From the NCBI GenBank assembly GCA_023663085.1, contig JAMPIB010000007.1, positions 19,535 to 83,534 of the forward strand: a stretch of 64,000 bases of DNA, read 5' to 3'. The position numbers were made by a program, and so were the translations under genes. Within the stretch, counting starts at the first letter, position 1. Each line of letters begins with the position of its first letter. This stretch comes from Ruminococcus sp. (GTDB taxonomy: Bacteria; Bacillota; Clostridia; Lachnospirales; Lachnospiraceae). Below the pieces are notes generated by a model that saw only the letters and a list, made by a program, of their open reading frames with translations, was not told the origin of the DNA and did no database searches. Positions 18,022 to 26,619 of this stretch are shown here, one piece after another.

Positions 18022-19067
18022 AGAAACAGTTTCAGATTGGTAAAAAAACAGTGGGAGAAAATTTTCCGGTATTCTGCGTCGCGGAAATATCGGGCAACCA
18101 TTTGCATGATTACGGCAGAGCGGTAGAAATTGTTCATGCCGCCAAAGAAGCGGGAGCCGACGCTGTGAAATTACAGACTTACACAGCGGACAGTCTTTCT
18201 CTGGATTGTGATAAAGAATATTTTCAGATACACGGCGGATTGTGGGATGGCATGACTGAATATAAATTATATGAAGAGGCATCCACGCCCTGGGACTGGC
18301 AGCCGAAATTAAAGGAACTGGCCGAGAGCCTCGGTATGGAATGCTTTTCTTCGCCGTTTGATTTCGCGGCCGTGGATTTTATGAAAGAATGTGATATGCC
18401 GGCCTATAAGATTGCGTCTTATGAAATTAACGATATTCCGTTAATACGAAGAACTGCCGCCTTACATAAACCTGTGATACTGGCAACGGGAGTCGCTTTG
18501 CCGGAAGATATTGAAAGGGCGCTGCAGGTCTGCAAAGAGGAAGGGAATGAGGAAGTGATGCTGTTAAAATGTGTTTCCGCCTATCCGACGCCTTATGAGG
18601 ATATCAATCTGGCAATGATACCGACACTGGCCAGAGAATATGATTGTCTGACGGGCTTATCCGATCATTCGATGGGCAGCGTCGTACCGATAGGGGCCGT
18701 ACCGTTCGGTATCCGTATGGTGGAAAAACATCTGACATTAAGACGGGCCGATGGCGGACCGGATGGCGCTTTTTCCATGGAGCCGGAAGAATTTAAGGAA
18801 ATGGTGGATGGCATCCGTATCTTGGAAAAGGCAATCGGCGTATCTGCGTATGGATTGACTGCACAGCAGATGAAAGAACGAAGCGGTTCCCGCTCTTTAT
18901 TCGTAGTAAAAGACATCAAAGCGGGAGAAAAACTGACTCCGGAGAATGTGCGCTCTATCCGTCCGGGATACGGGCTGCATACCATGTACTATGAAGAAAT
19001 CCTGGGAAAAAAAGCGCTCCGTGATATCGAAAAAGGTACGCCGCTTGCGTGGGAAATGTTTTCCTGA
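18018..19067 (+). CDS. pseI: Pseudaminic acid synthase, PseI
   Basis: A 349-residue NeuB-family synthase. Residues ~15-260 form the TIM-barrel domain: CVAEISGNHLHDYGRAVE, then DAVKLQTYTAD and FSSPFDFAAVDFM. LSDHSMGSVVPIGAV and EKHLTLRRADGGPDGAFS carry phosphoenolpyruvate and metal ligands. Residues ~285-349 are the C-terminal SAF (antifreeze-like) domain, with RSIRPGYGLH. The enzyme condenses 6-deoxy-Alt-diNAc with phosphoenolpyruvate to pseudaminic acid. It is coupled to pseF by a 4-bp overlap. PseI is favoured over NeuB and legionaminic acid synthase by the neighbouring pse genes. Confidence 0.93.
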   Translation: MKKQFQIGKKTVGENFPVFCVAEISGNHLHDYGRAVEIVHAAKEAGADAVKLQTYTADSLSLDCDKEYFQIHGGLWDGMTEYKLYEEASTPWDWQPKLKELAESLGMECFSSPFDFAAVDFMKECDMPAYKIASYEINDIPLIRRTAALHKPVILATGVALPEDIERALQVCKEEGNEEVMLLKCVSAYPTPYEDINLAMIPTLAREYDCLTGLSDHSMGSVVPIGAVPFGIRMVEKHLTLRRADGGPDGAFSMEPEEFKEMVDGIRILEKAIGVSAYGLTAQQMKERSGSRSLFVVKDIKAGEKLTPENVRSIRPGYGLHTMYYEEILGKKALRDIEKGTPLAWEMFS

Positions 19068-19077
19068 ACAGGTGCGG

Positions 19078-20055
19078 TCATGGTTGGATCGTCATTAAAT
19101 CCGTAAATTTTAACATGCAGATACCTTCGTCGTAATGTCCGAGCGTATCTGCATTTTCTTTGCCGGCAGCATTCCCGGCGATCAGGCGCGGGAAATTGAC
19201 GCCGCAGGCATAGGCGTGCGGGTAGCCGCCGCCGAAACGGGGGTTGATCTCTGAGAGATAATACTGCCCGCCCACCAGAAAAACATCCATATCTACAGGC
19301 CCGGCCAGTGAAAGAGTGGAAACAGTCTTTTGTATCAGCGCAAAAAGAGCCTCATCTTTTACAGAAATGGATTTTTCCGTTTCACCGGCGCGCATCCGCA
19401 GTTTTTTCTTGGTAAAAACAGAAACAGGACGATGGGATATCATATCCACATAAACATCAACGCCGAACTCTTCGCCTTCGGCGAATTGCTGGATCAATAG
19501 TTCCTCTTCGCTGTATTTGCATAAAACAGACAATAACTCCATATTATTTACCTTCTGGATGCCGATACTGCCGCATCCGCGGAGCGGTTTCGTGAAGACG
19601 GGGAAATCCATCTTTTTTTCTTCATAATATTTCTGAAATTCAGAAAAATTCCTACAGCTTGTCAGCGCAGGTATCCCGTTTTGCTGCATGTGCTCATAAA
19701 AAGCATATTTGTCCCGGCAAAGCTCGATGGTTTCCGGTGAAGAAACTACGGGCAGGATGCCTTTTGCCAGAAAAATATCCCGCTTCGATGCAAGGAGCGC
19801 AAGTTCGTCTTCCTGTAATGGGAGTACGACGCTGACAGATTCTTTCTGGCAGATATCGAGGATCACGTCGATATAATCCGGCGAAGTCATACGGGGGACG
19901 ATATAATGGATATCCGCTTCATAGAGCGCCGGTGCATAGGGACTGCAATCGGTGCCGATGACTTTATCGAAACCGCTTACTTTAGCCTTAAAATATTGCA
20001 TTAACTTATTTCTGGTGCCGCAGCTTAAAATTAAGATATTCATAGAAATATTCAT
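19078..20055 (-). CDS. ATP-grasp ligase, paralogue of the 61538 gene
   Basis: A 325-residue ATP-grasp protein (carbamoyl-phosphate-synthase-like). Residues ~1-110 form a pre-ATP-grasp Rossmann part (NILILSCGTRNKLMQYF, TDCSPYAPALYEAD). The ATP-binding lid has FPVFTKPLRGCGSIGIQKV near residues 148-166. The metal site is YLSEINPRFGGGYPHAYACG near residues 275-294. Such enzymes activate a carboxylate as acyl phosphate and join it to an amine. It lies 7 bp after a PLP enzyme on the same strand and converges on pseI. A close paralogue at 61538 lies beside the pgl genes. A role in N-acylating the 4-amino sugar in place of PseH is inference. An alternative start at 20043 is equally possible. Confidence 0.8.
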   Translation of the reverse strand: MNISMNILILSCGTRNKLMQYFKAKVSGFDKVIGTDCSPYAPALYEADIHYIVPRMTSPDYIDVILDICQKESVSVVLPLQEDELALLASKRDIFLAKGILPVVSSPETIELCRDKYAFYEHMQQNGIPALTSCRNFSEFQKYYEEKKMDFPVFTKPLRGCGSIGIQKVNNMELLSVLCKYSEEELLIQQFAEGEEFGVDVYVDMISHRPVSVFTKKKLRMRAGETEKSISVKDEALFALIQKTVSTLSLAGPVDMDVFLVGGQYYLSEINPRFGGGYPHAYACGVNFPRLIAGNAAGKENADTLGHYDEGICMLKFTDLMTIQP

Positions 20056-20062
20056 GCCTCGC

Positions 20063-21310
20063 TTAATTTTCTGTTATCATTTCAGATCCTCTTACATAGT
20101 CTTCCGGAGTCCATTTCCTGCGTACCTGTATCAGTTTGTTATCTCTTTTTACATATACCGCCGGAAAATATTGTATGAAAAGCGGATTCAGACTCATGGT
20201 ATAGCCGCCGACATTTTCGTATATGATCTGATCTCCGGGAAGGAGCGCAGCCCGGTCTTCATATACAAACAGACGGTCGCATTCCATACAGGTATAACCG
20301 CTGATGACCTGCGATTGCAGGAGAGGACGCGTTTCTTTTGGAATATTATGTTGATCCGGAACATCATTGTTATCCATAATATCCTCTTTATAAAGAACAT
20401 GAAAAAGATGAGAAGTCTTAATCATGGTAGCGTCGATATTAAAACGGCTGCCGTCAGTCATGACATAGCGCGTTCCCTTAATGTCTCTGACGTCAAAAAC
20501 CGAGGTGACAAAAGTCGTGCATTTGGATATCAGAGAAATGCCCGGCTCTACGATAAGTTTAGTCTGCTCCGGCGTAAAGCATCTGGATAGTTCTTCGGCC
20601 ACGACCGGAAAATAATCGGGATATTCGGGCCGCCCCTCCATGCCGCCGCAATAACCGCCGCCCAGATCCACATAGGATAAAGAAAGCGCAAATTCCTGCT
20701 GTAATTTACAGGCCATTCGGGCGATAGAACGAAAGATATTAACGCTGCGGGATTTACTGCTGGAATGCAGATGCAGACCGGTTACGGATACATTGGGGAT
20801 ACGGCGTAAACGTTCCAGAGCATCGGCAAACCGTCCCGTTTCATAACAGAAGCCGAAACGTCCGCTCATTTCGCCCATTGTCGTTTCGCCCGGACACATT
20901 TTTTCCAGATCAAAATTAACACGGATACCGACAGAGAATCTCTGTTCTGGGTGCCTGGCCGCGATAGATTCCAGCCAGTCGATCTCTAATTTGGAATCAA
21001 GATTGATATAGCCGCCCGCAAGCAGAACTGCCTGAAAAGAAGACTCGCTTTTATAAGGGCCGTTATAAACAATCTCATGGTCTTCATAACCGAGATAACA
21101 GGCGAGCAGGTATTCGTCTTCGGAGACCACTTCCGCGTAAGCGCCGTTTTTTTTCACAAAAGAAACAAGCCACGGGAGGGAGTTGGTCTTAAAAGAATAA
21201 CCGACCAGATAATTATTCCAGTGTCTGGCTAAAGAGCCGGTCAGCATGTCGTAGTACTTTTGGAGGATGGCTTCATCTATTATGAAATAGGGGGTTTGTA
21301 ATGTATTCAT
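20063..21310 (-). CDS. Fold-III PLP enzyme (DAP/ornithine decarboxylase-like)
   Basis: A 415-residue group IV decarboxylase-like enzyme with an alanine-racemase-type barrel (~10-280) and a C-terminal beta domain. The PLP lysine is K41 in GYSFKTNSL. YVDLGGGYCGG is the phosphate-binding glycine loop. CMECDRLF near residue 350 and ENVGGYTMSLNPLF near residue 378 match the CESGD and AY elements of LysA-type enzymes. Substrate is unknown; related stand-alone proteins in glycan and peptide loci act on amino-acid or acylated amino-acid substrates. It precedes the ATP-grasp gene by 7 bp and shares its promoter (21441-21469). The pair suggests preparation and then attachment of an amino-acid-derived group. 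Confidence 0.8.
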   Translation of the reverse strand: MNTLQTPYFIIDEAILQKYYDMLTGSLARHWNNYLVGYSFKTNSLPWLVSFVKKNGAYAEVVSEDEYLLACYLGYEDHEIVYNGPYKSESSFQAVLLAGGYINLDSKLEIDWLESIAARHPEQRFSVGIRVNFDLEKMCPGETTMGEMSGRFGFCYETGRFADALERLRRIPNVSVTGLHLHSSSKSRSVNIFRSIARMACKLQQEFALSLSYVDLGGGYCGGMEGRPEYPDYFPVVAEELSRCFTPEQTKLIVEPGISLISKCTTFVTSVFDVRDIKGTRYVMTDGSRFNIDATMIKTSHLFHVLYKEDIMDNNDVPDQHNIPKETRPLLQSQVISGYTCMECDRLFVYEDRAALLPGDQIIYENVGGYTMSLNPLFIQYFPAVYVKRDNKLIQVRRKWTPEDYVRGSEMITEN

Positions 21311-21369
21311 TTAGGTTGTGCCTTTCTGCTGCTGCGATGGGAGCATGCCTGCTTTTCGGCAATCTCCAG

Positions 21370-21432
21370 CGTGAGACTTAGAACTTCTTCGCGAAATGCC
21401 CTCTGGCATGAGTGTTAGAAGTTCTTCTCACG
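21370..21432 (-). promoter_or_regulatory. Long stem-loop at the 5' end of the decarboxylase/ATP-grasp mRNA
   Basis: CGTGAGA/TCTCACG (7 bp) and AGAACTTCT/AGAAGTTCT (9 bp) form an interrupted stem around a smaller GCC-CTCT-GGC hairpin. Given the promoter at 21441-21469, this structure would sit at the very 5' end of the minus-strand transcript, about 60 nt before the start codon. It could stabilise the mRNA or act as a leader switch. It also works as a stem on the plus strand, but there it precedes no U-tract. No known riboswitch class was recognised. Confidence 0.5.
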
Positions 21433-21440
21433 TTATATAA

Positions 21441-21469
21441 ATATTACCTTATTTTGGGGAAGGATACAA
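21441..21469 (-). promoter_or_regulatory. Sigma-A promoter for the PLP enzyme/ATP-grasp operon
   Basis: On the minus strand TTGTAT (21464-21469) and TAATAT (21441-21446) are 17 bp apart. Transcription would start near 21434 and enter the long stem-loop at once. It lies back to back with the divergent promoter for the Septu-like genes. Confidence 0.6.
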
Positions 21470-21484
21470 TGGGGAAGTGAAATA

Positions 21485-21513
21485 TTGAGACATTTGCCTG
21501 TTTATGCTATAAT
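21485..21513 (+). promoter_or_regulatory. Sigma-A promoter for the Septu-like operon
   Basis: TTGAGA (21485-21490), a 17-bp spacer and TATAAT (21508-21513). The leader is about 50 nt and includes a GGAGG site before the ptuA-like ATG. The -35 boxes of this and the divergent promoter are only 15 bp apart, so regulators bound between them could act on both. Confidence 0.7.
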
Positions 21514-21570
21514 TTTATCGTATTATTGTAAGAGAGAGGTATGCAAATAAAAATTTGAACGGAGGAACAA

Positions 21571-22713
21571 ATGGAAAAGTTTTTTTTAACAAATGTATCA
21601 ATTAAAAAAGTCAGACATTTAAAAGACATTTCTATTCCGTTATCAGAAAAAAAGGTCAAACATTTGATTTTTACGGGAATGAATGGAAGTGGAAAGACAA
21701 GCGTAACCGAAGCTATGGCCAGATATTTAAATAAAATTTATATTGGAGAAAGAGAAAATGCTTTTAAAAATTGTCAAAAAGAACTGGATATAAAACTCAA
21801 TAATAGAATTAACGATATTCCCGCATTGGCGGAGAAATATCATTTTATCCTGGCATATTATGAGGCAGACAGAGTGTTTCGAGCGGAGCAGCCTAAACAT
21901 GTTGAGAAAGTGGAATTAAAAGAATACTATGGATTAACAGAAAGCCCCCGCAATGAATTTGTGAAATATTTGTTGGATTTAAAGATGACAGAGGCACTTG
22001 CGAGAAATAACGGCAAGACTGAGAAGGCAGATGAGATCCAGACGTGGTTTATTAAGTTAGAGGAGCTTTTACAAGAGATATTTGATGATGAAACCGTAAA
22101 ATTGGAATTTGATGAAGATACTTTTGAATTTCATATTTTGCAACAAGGAAAAGAGCCGTTTGATTTTCATACCCTATCCGGCGGATATCAGGCTGTACTT
22201 GATATTGTATTGGATATCATGATGCGTATGCAATATCAGACACAGCGTTCGTTTAATTTTAATCTTCCGGGAATTGTCTTGATTGATGAAATTGAAACGC
22301 ACTTGCATTTGGAGTTGCAGAAAAAAATTTTGCCGTTTTTGACTACATTTTTTCCTAATATACAATTTATTGTGACTTCTCATTCTCCATTTATATTAAA
22401 TAGTGTAGAAAATGTAGTAATTTATGATTTGGAAAAGCAAGTTCTGGTAAGAGAAGGATTAAATGATGTGCCATATGAAGGCGTGGTAGAAGGATATTTT
22501 GAAGTAGACAAGCTGTCCCATACTTTGAAGGAAAAGTTTGAGAAATATAAGAAACTGGTTGTTAAGAAAAGATTGTCTGATGATGAATTAAGTGAAATTG
22601 CAGAGTTGGAATTATATTTGGATGAAATTCCAGACTATCTTGCGATTGGGATTTCAACAGAATACGAGAGGATAAAACTCGAATTTTTGAATCGGGAGGA
22701 TATAAATGGTTAA
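21571..22713 (+). CDS. ptuA: PtuA-like AAA/ABC ATPase of a Septu-type system
   Basis: A 380-residue ABC/OLD-like ATPase. Walker A is GMNGSGKTS (residues 36-44), the ABC signature is LSGGYQAVLD near residues 203-212, and Walker B is VLIDEIETHLH near residue 236. The D-loop/H-loop region IVTSHSPFILNSVENV follows. The middle part is helical. In Septu, PtuA assembles with the HNH nuclease PtuB, and ATP levels gate DNA cleavage. PtuA also occurs with retrons (Ec78), but no reverse transcriptase is present here. GGAGG precedes the ATG, and the gene overlaps the HNH gene by 8 bp. The symbol is assigned from the ATPase-HNH pair and could be a related subtype. Confidence 0.8.
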   Translation: MEKFFLTNVSIKKVRHLKDISIPLSEKKVKHLIFTGMNGSGKTSVTEAMARYLNKIYIGERENAFKNCQKELDIKLNNRINDIPALAEKYHFILAYYEADRVFRAEQPKHVEKVELKEYYGLTESPRNEFVKYLLDLKMTEALARNNGKTEKADEIQTWFIKLEELLQEIFDDETVKLEFDEDTFEFHILQQGKEPFDFHTLSGGYQAVLDIVLDIMMRMQYQTQRSFNFNLPGIVLIDEIETHLHLELQKKILPFLTTFFPNIQFIVTSHSPFILNSVENVVIYDLEKQVLVREGLNDVPYEGVVEGYFEVDKLSHTLKEKFEKYKKLVVKKRLSDDELSEIAELELYLDEIPDYLAIGISTEYERIKLEFLNREDING

Positions 22714-23362
22714 AATAGAACGCTCTTTTCCCGCGCCTGAATCTTTGGCGGAAGAAGCGAAAAAAATAAGTGGAAAATATGATAAGCCGGATGTTATAGC
22801 AAGGCTAAAAAAAGATTTTCATAATAAATGTTATATATGTGAAATGAGAGAATTGCAAGACCCAAATGTAGAACATTTATTGCCGCATAAAAATGGGAAA
22901 TACCCGGAAAGAAAATTTGATTGGGAAAATCTTTTTTGGGTGTGTGGACATTGTAATGGTATTAAAAAGAGCAGTAAGTATGATGCTGGGATTATAGATT
23001 GTTGCAGGCAGGATCCTGAAGAATATTTAAATTTTCGACTGATAGGAGACAATGTGATAATCACTCTGCAAAAGTCGAATCATGAAATATATGAAAGAAC
23101 CGCTCAATTGGTAGCAGAAACATTTTCTAAAGAAAATACAGGGATGCGGACATATACCAGCGCTGAACGATTACGATTATTGCAAAAAGAAATGAATATT
23201 TTATATAAGCAGATTGAAAAACTACGCAGTAATCCAAATTCCAAAGTAGTTATGCGTACTATATACAGTTTGTTAAGACGGGAATCAGCATTTGCGGCGT
23301 TTAAAAGATGTTATGTTCGCGGGCATGCAGTTGAATATCCGGAGTTACAGAAGTATGTGTAG
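22706..23362 (+). CDS. ptuB: PtuB-like HNH endonuclease
   Basis: A 218-residue protein with an HNH nuclease of the retron/Septu-associated TIGR02646 type at residues ~38-90. C42 and C45 lie in KCYICEM, E56-H57 in VEHLLPH, N75 in WENLFW, and C80 and C83 in CGHCNGIK. Thus both metal knuckles and the catalytic His are intact. The C-terminal ~100 residues are helical and basic. It is the DNA-cutting effector expected to be held by the ATPase encoded just upstream (8-bp overlap). Target specificity is unknown. Confidence 0.84.
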   Translation: MVKIERSFPAPESLAEEAKKISGKYDKPDVIARLKKDFHNKCYICEMRELQDPNVEHLLPHKNGKYPERKFDWENLFWVCGHCNGIKKSSKYDAGIIDCCRQDPEEYLNFRLIGDNVIITLQKSNHEIYERTAQLVAETFSKENTGMRTYTSAERLRLLQKEMNILYKQIEKLRSNPNSKVVMRTIYSLLRRESAFAAFKRCYVRGHAVEYPELQKYV

Positions 23363-23445
23363 AGCAGGATATATACAACAAGTGTCATAATAAACAGATA
23401 AATGGAAATGATAGGATTTTCAAAGGGACTGAGGAGGAAATAGAA

Positions 23446-26400
23446 GTGCATAATGATTTAACATTTTTTACAAATGAACCTGAACGGGATTTATATAGCA
23501 GGTTCAGTACAATTTTAAATAGTAACACTCAGTTTTTTGATATTCTTGTGGGATATTTTAGGACAAGTGGTTTTTTCAAAATGCAGAATGCTATGGAGAG
23601 TGTTGAGAAAATCCGCATATTGGTTGGATTAAATGTTGATAAGTATACTGTTAAAATTATTGATAAGGCCAATATGGAATTAGCATATGGGGCTCCAACC
23701 ACGAAACAGGCAAAAGAATCTTTTTCAGATTCTGTAGAAAATGAATTTGAAACTGTTGATCCAACTTCAAAAGTCGAGCAGGGTGTTAGAACTTTTATTG
23801 AATGGCTTAAAAATGGTAAAGTAGAACTGCGTATGTATATGGAATCGCCTATTCATGCAAAAGTGTATATTATGCGTAAGGACATGGAGAAAACGCCGGA
23901 CACTTTTGGGAGCGTGATCACAGGTTCGAGCAACTTTTCAGAGGCTGGTTTACAGAATAATCTTGAATTTAATGTTGAACTAAAAGATAGCCGTGATGTA
24001 CAGTTTGCATTAGAAAAATTCGAAGAATTATGGGTTAAAGGCGTTCCGGTTACAGAGGATTATATTGAGGCGGTAGAGCACAAAACCTGGCTGCGCAACG
24101 ACATTACGCCATATGAAATTTATTTAAAGACTTTGTACGAATTTTTCAAAGAAGAGATAAATTCGGATAAAGATTTGCTGGCAGAAAATTTAATGCCTGA
24201 CGGTTATATGAAATTACAGTATCAGCTGGATGCAGTAGTTCAGGCCAAGAAGATATTAGAAACTTATAACGGGGTATTCATTTCAGATGTTGTAGGACTT
24301 GGAAAAACATACATATGTGCAATGCTGGCTAAAAGTTTGAAAAAAGGTAAAAAATTGGTAATATGTCCGCCAGTGTTGGTGGATTACTGGAAGGAAGTCT
24401 TATTGGAATTTGACGTTGCAGCGGAGGTTGAATCTTTAGGAAAATTAGATGCCATTTTAGAAAAAGGAGTGGATAAATTCTCTTATATATTTATTGATGA
24501 GGCACATAGATTCCGAAATCAGGGAACAGAAAGTTTTAGCAGTCTGCATAAAATCTGTTATGGAAAAAAAGTAGTATTGATATCAGCAACACCAATCAAT
24601 AATTATTCCAGTGATATAGAGAATCAGATTTATTTGTTTCAACCTAAACATAACAGTACAATCATTGGTTTGAAAGATTTAGAAGCATTCTTTCGGGAAT
24701 TGCGTTCTAAGGAGAAAAAGTATACAAAAGGAACAAAGATATATCTTGAACAAGTCCGGGAAAATTCGGAGGAAATTCGAGATAAGATTCTGCGCCATAT
24801 TATGATTCGCAGAACTAGAAATGAGATTATGGAATATTACGCATCTGACCTTGAAAAGCAGGGATTAAGATTTCCTAAGCTGGGCACACCGGAACCGATT
24901 GCTTATGTGTTTGACGAAGATACTAATATGGTATTCAATGAAACAGTGGATACGATTAAAAATTTCAAGTATTCCAGATATAAACCGTTAGTATATTTGA
25001 AAGATACAAAGAAGTATGCCTCTCTGTTAGCAGCACAACATAATATGGGTGGGTTCATGAAATCTATATTGGTAAAACGGTTAGAGAGTAGTTTTTTTGC
25101 TTTCAGAAATACGCTTGATAGATTTCAGACATCCTATGAGAAATTTATTGAGATGTATGAGCGTGGAGAAGTGTATATAAGCAAGAGGGTTGATGTCTAT
25201 GATTTGTTGGATAATGGTGATGATGATAAGTTAATGGAGTTGGTAGAAGCGGAAACCATTATGCGTTTTAAAGCGGATGAATTTGATGGGAAATTTATAA
25301 AAGATTTAAAATGGGATTTGGCAAAACTTCAGTATCTTAGCAGTATGTGGAAAAATGTCGGTACTGATCCGAAGCTGATTCAATTCAAAGAAGAATTGCA
25401 GTCGAATAAGAAATTAATTGGTAATAAGAAAATTATTTTCACAGAATCAAAGGAAACGGCTGAATATTTGGCAAAGGAACTTATAGATATATACGGAGAA
25501 AGAGTGATTGCATATACAGGCTCCAGCAGTATGATTTTAAAAAGTGTTATTGAGGATAGTTTTAATCCGAAATTTGCGGTAAAAGGAAACGACCAATTTG
25601 ATGTGTTGGTTACGACAGATGTTTTAGCAGAGGGCATTAATTTACATAGGGCGAATGCGTTGATCAATTATGACCTTCCTTGGAATCCCACTAGGATCAT
25701 GCAGCGTGTTGGGCGTATTAATCGTGTTGGTTCTGCGTATGAAGAAATTTATGTATTTAATTTTTTCCCTACAGCAGCAACAAGTAAACATTTGCCATTA
25801 AAAGATAGAATTATTGAAAAGTTGCAGGCATTTCATGATACCTTGGGAGAAGATTTTAAATATTTGTCAGACGAAGAAGAAGTCAGTTCACAGAAATTGT
25901 TTCAGGATTTGAATAAAGATTTAGAAGCAGATGAGGAAAGTTCTAATCCAGAATTGGCCTATTTGGCAGTTATCAGACAAATTCGTGATAATGATGCTAT
26001 GCTTTTTGAAAAAATAAAGCGGCTGCCGAAAAAAGCAAAAACCGGAAGATATTCTGATAAAGTGCAGGATGAGGCCACCATTTCATTTATTCGTAAAGGC
26101 TATTTGAAAACGTTTTTTATGGCTGGTGAAGAGGAAACGCGGCAGATTTCATTTATGGATGCGATTGGATATTTCAAGTGTGAATCTGACGAAAAACGTA
26201 TCAGTGTAGGCAAAAATTATTTTGAGCATTATGATGCAAACAGTGAAGCATTTGACTTATCATTGACAGAAGAAGAGGTGATAACAGTAGGGCGTACTGT
26301 AGTAGGGGCAAATGACCAAAAAATGATTCGTTATCTGAGAGCCTTACTGACAACGATAAAGACGTTTACAGATGAACAGGAAGAAAAAATCAAGAGAATG

Positions 26401-26619
26401 ATTGAGGCATGGGAAAATGGAGATATCCCCGCAGCAGATACAAAAAATATTTTAAAAAGTATTAAAAATATAGAAGATGGTTTAGAAGCATATTATAAGA
26501 TTATTGAGCAGGTAGATGAGAAGTATTTAAATGGACGGAAACAGATTACAATAAAGCAGGATGGAGAGAAACAGGTTATTTTATCATGTTATATGAAGGG
26601 AGTAAGAGCTGGTGAGTAG
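23446..26619 (+). CDS. PLD nuclease-SNF2-type helicase fusion
   Basis: A 1057-residue protein starting at a GTG with GAGGAGG 8 bp upstream. Residues ~15-200 form a phospholipase D-like nuclease domain with one HKD motif (IHAKVYIMRK near 135, then GSSNFSEAGL). SF2 helicase motifs follow: SDVVGLGKTY near 279, FIDEAHRFRN near 348, SATPINNYSS, VTTDVLAEGINLH and QRVGRINRVG near 751. The C-terminal ~250 residues are helical. One HKD per chain implies that the nuclease acts as a dimer. The next gene encodes a DNA adenine methylase and overlaps by 8 bp, so the pair looks like an ATP-dependent restriction-modification system. It lacks the extra genes of DISARM or BREX. Confidence 0.87.
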   Translation: MHNDLTFFTNEPERDLYSRFSTILNSNTQFFDILVGYFRTSGFFKMQNAMESVEKIRILVGLNVDKYTVKIIDKANMELAYGAPTTKQAKESFSDSVENEFETVDPTSKVEQGVRTFIEWLKNGKVELRMYMESPIHAKVYIMRKDMEKTPDTFGSVITGSSNFSEAGLQNNLEFNVELKDSRDVQFALEKFEELWVKGVPVTEDYIEAVEHKTWLRNDITPYEIYLKTLYEFFKEEINSDKDLLAENLMPDGYMKLQYQLDAVVQAKKILETYNGVFISDVVGLGKTYICAMLAKSLKKGKKLVICPPVLVDYWKEVLLEFDVAAEVESLGKLDAILEKGVDKFSYIFIDEAHRFRNQGTESFSSLHKICYGKKVVLISATPINNYSSDIENQIYLFQPKHNSTIIGLKDLEAFFRELRSKEKKYTKGTKIYLEQVRENSEEIRDKILRHIMIRRTRNEIMEYYASDLEKQGLRFPKLGTPEPIAYVFDEDTNMVFNETVDTIKNFKYSRYKPLVYLKDTKKYASLLAAQHNMGGFMKSILVKRLESSFFAFRNTLDRFQTSYEKFIEMYERGEVYISKRVDVYDLLDNGDDDKLMELVEAETIMRFKADEFDGKFIKDLKWDLAKLQYLSSMWKNVGTDPKLIQFKEELQSNKKLIGNKKIIFTESKETAEYLAKELIDIYGERVIAYTGSSSMILKSVIEDSFNPKFAVKGNDQFDVLVTTDVLAEGINLHRANALINYDLPWNPTRIMQRVGRINRVGSAYEEIYVFNFFPTAATSKHLPLKDRIIEKLQAFHDTLGEDFKYLSDEEEVSSQKLFQDLNKDLEADEESSNPELAYLAVIRQIRDNDAMLFEKIKRLPKKAKTGRYSDKVQDEATISFIRKGYLKTFFMAGEEETRQISFMDAIGYFKCESDEKRISVGKNYFEHYDANSEAFDLSLTEEEVITVGRTVVGANDQKMIRYLRALLTTIKTFTDEQEEKIKRMIEAWENGDIPAADTKNILKSIKNIEDGLEAYYKIIEQVDEKYLNGRKQITIKQDGEKQVILSCYMKGVRAGE

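Noticed and set aside
17305-19067. Sialic or legionaminic acid genes instead of pseF/pseI
   Set aside because: pseB, pseC and pseG are present in the same cluster, and no NeuC- or LegB/LegG-type enzyme was seen.
21541-21558. Five-codon leader ORF (ATG CAA ATA AAA ATT TGA) before the ptuA-like gene
   Set aside because: Too short to judge; it has a purine-rich site but no sign of attenuation structure.
21311-21570. Possible retron ncRNA next to PtuA/PtuB genes
   Set aside because: No reverse transcriptase is encoded anywhere nearby. The inverted repeat is better explained as the 5' leader of the minus-strand operon.
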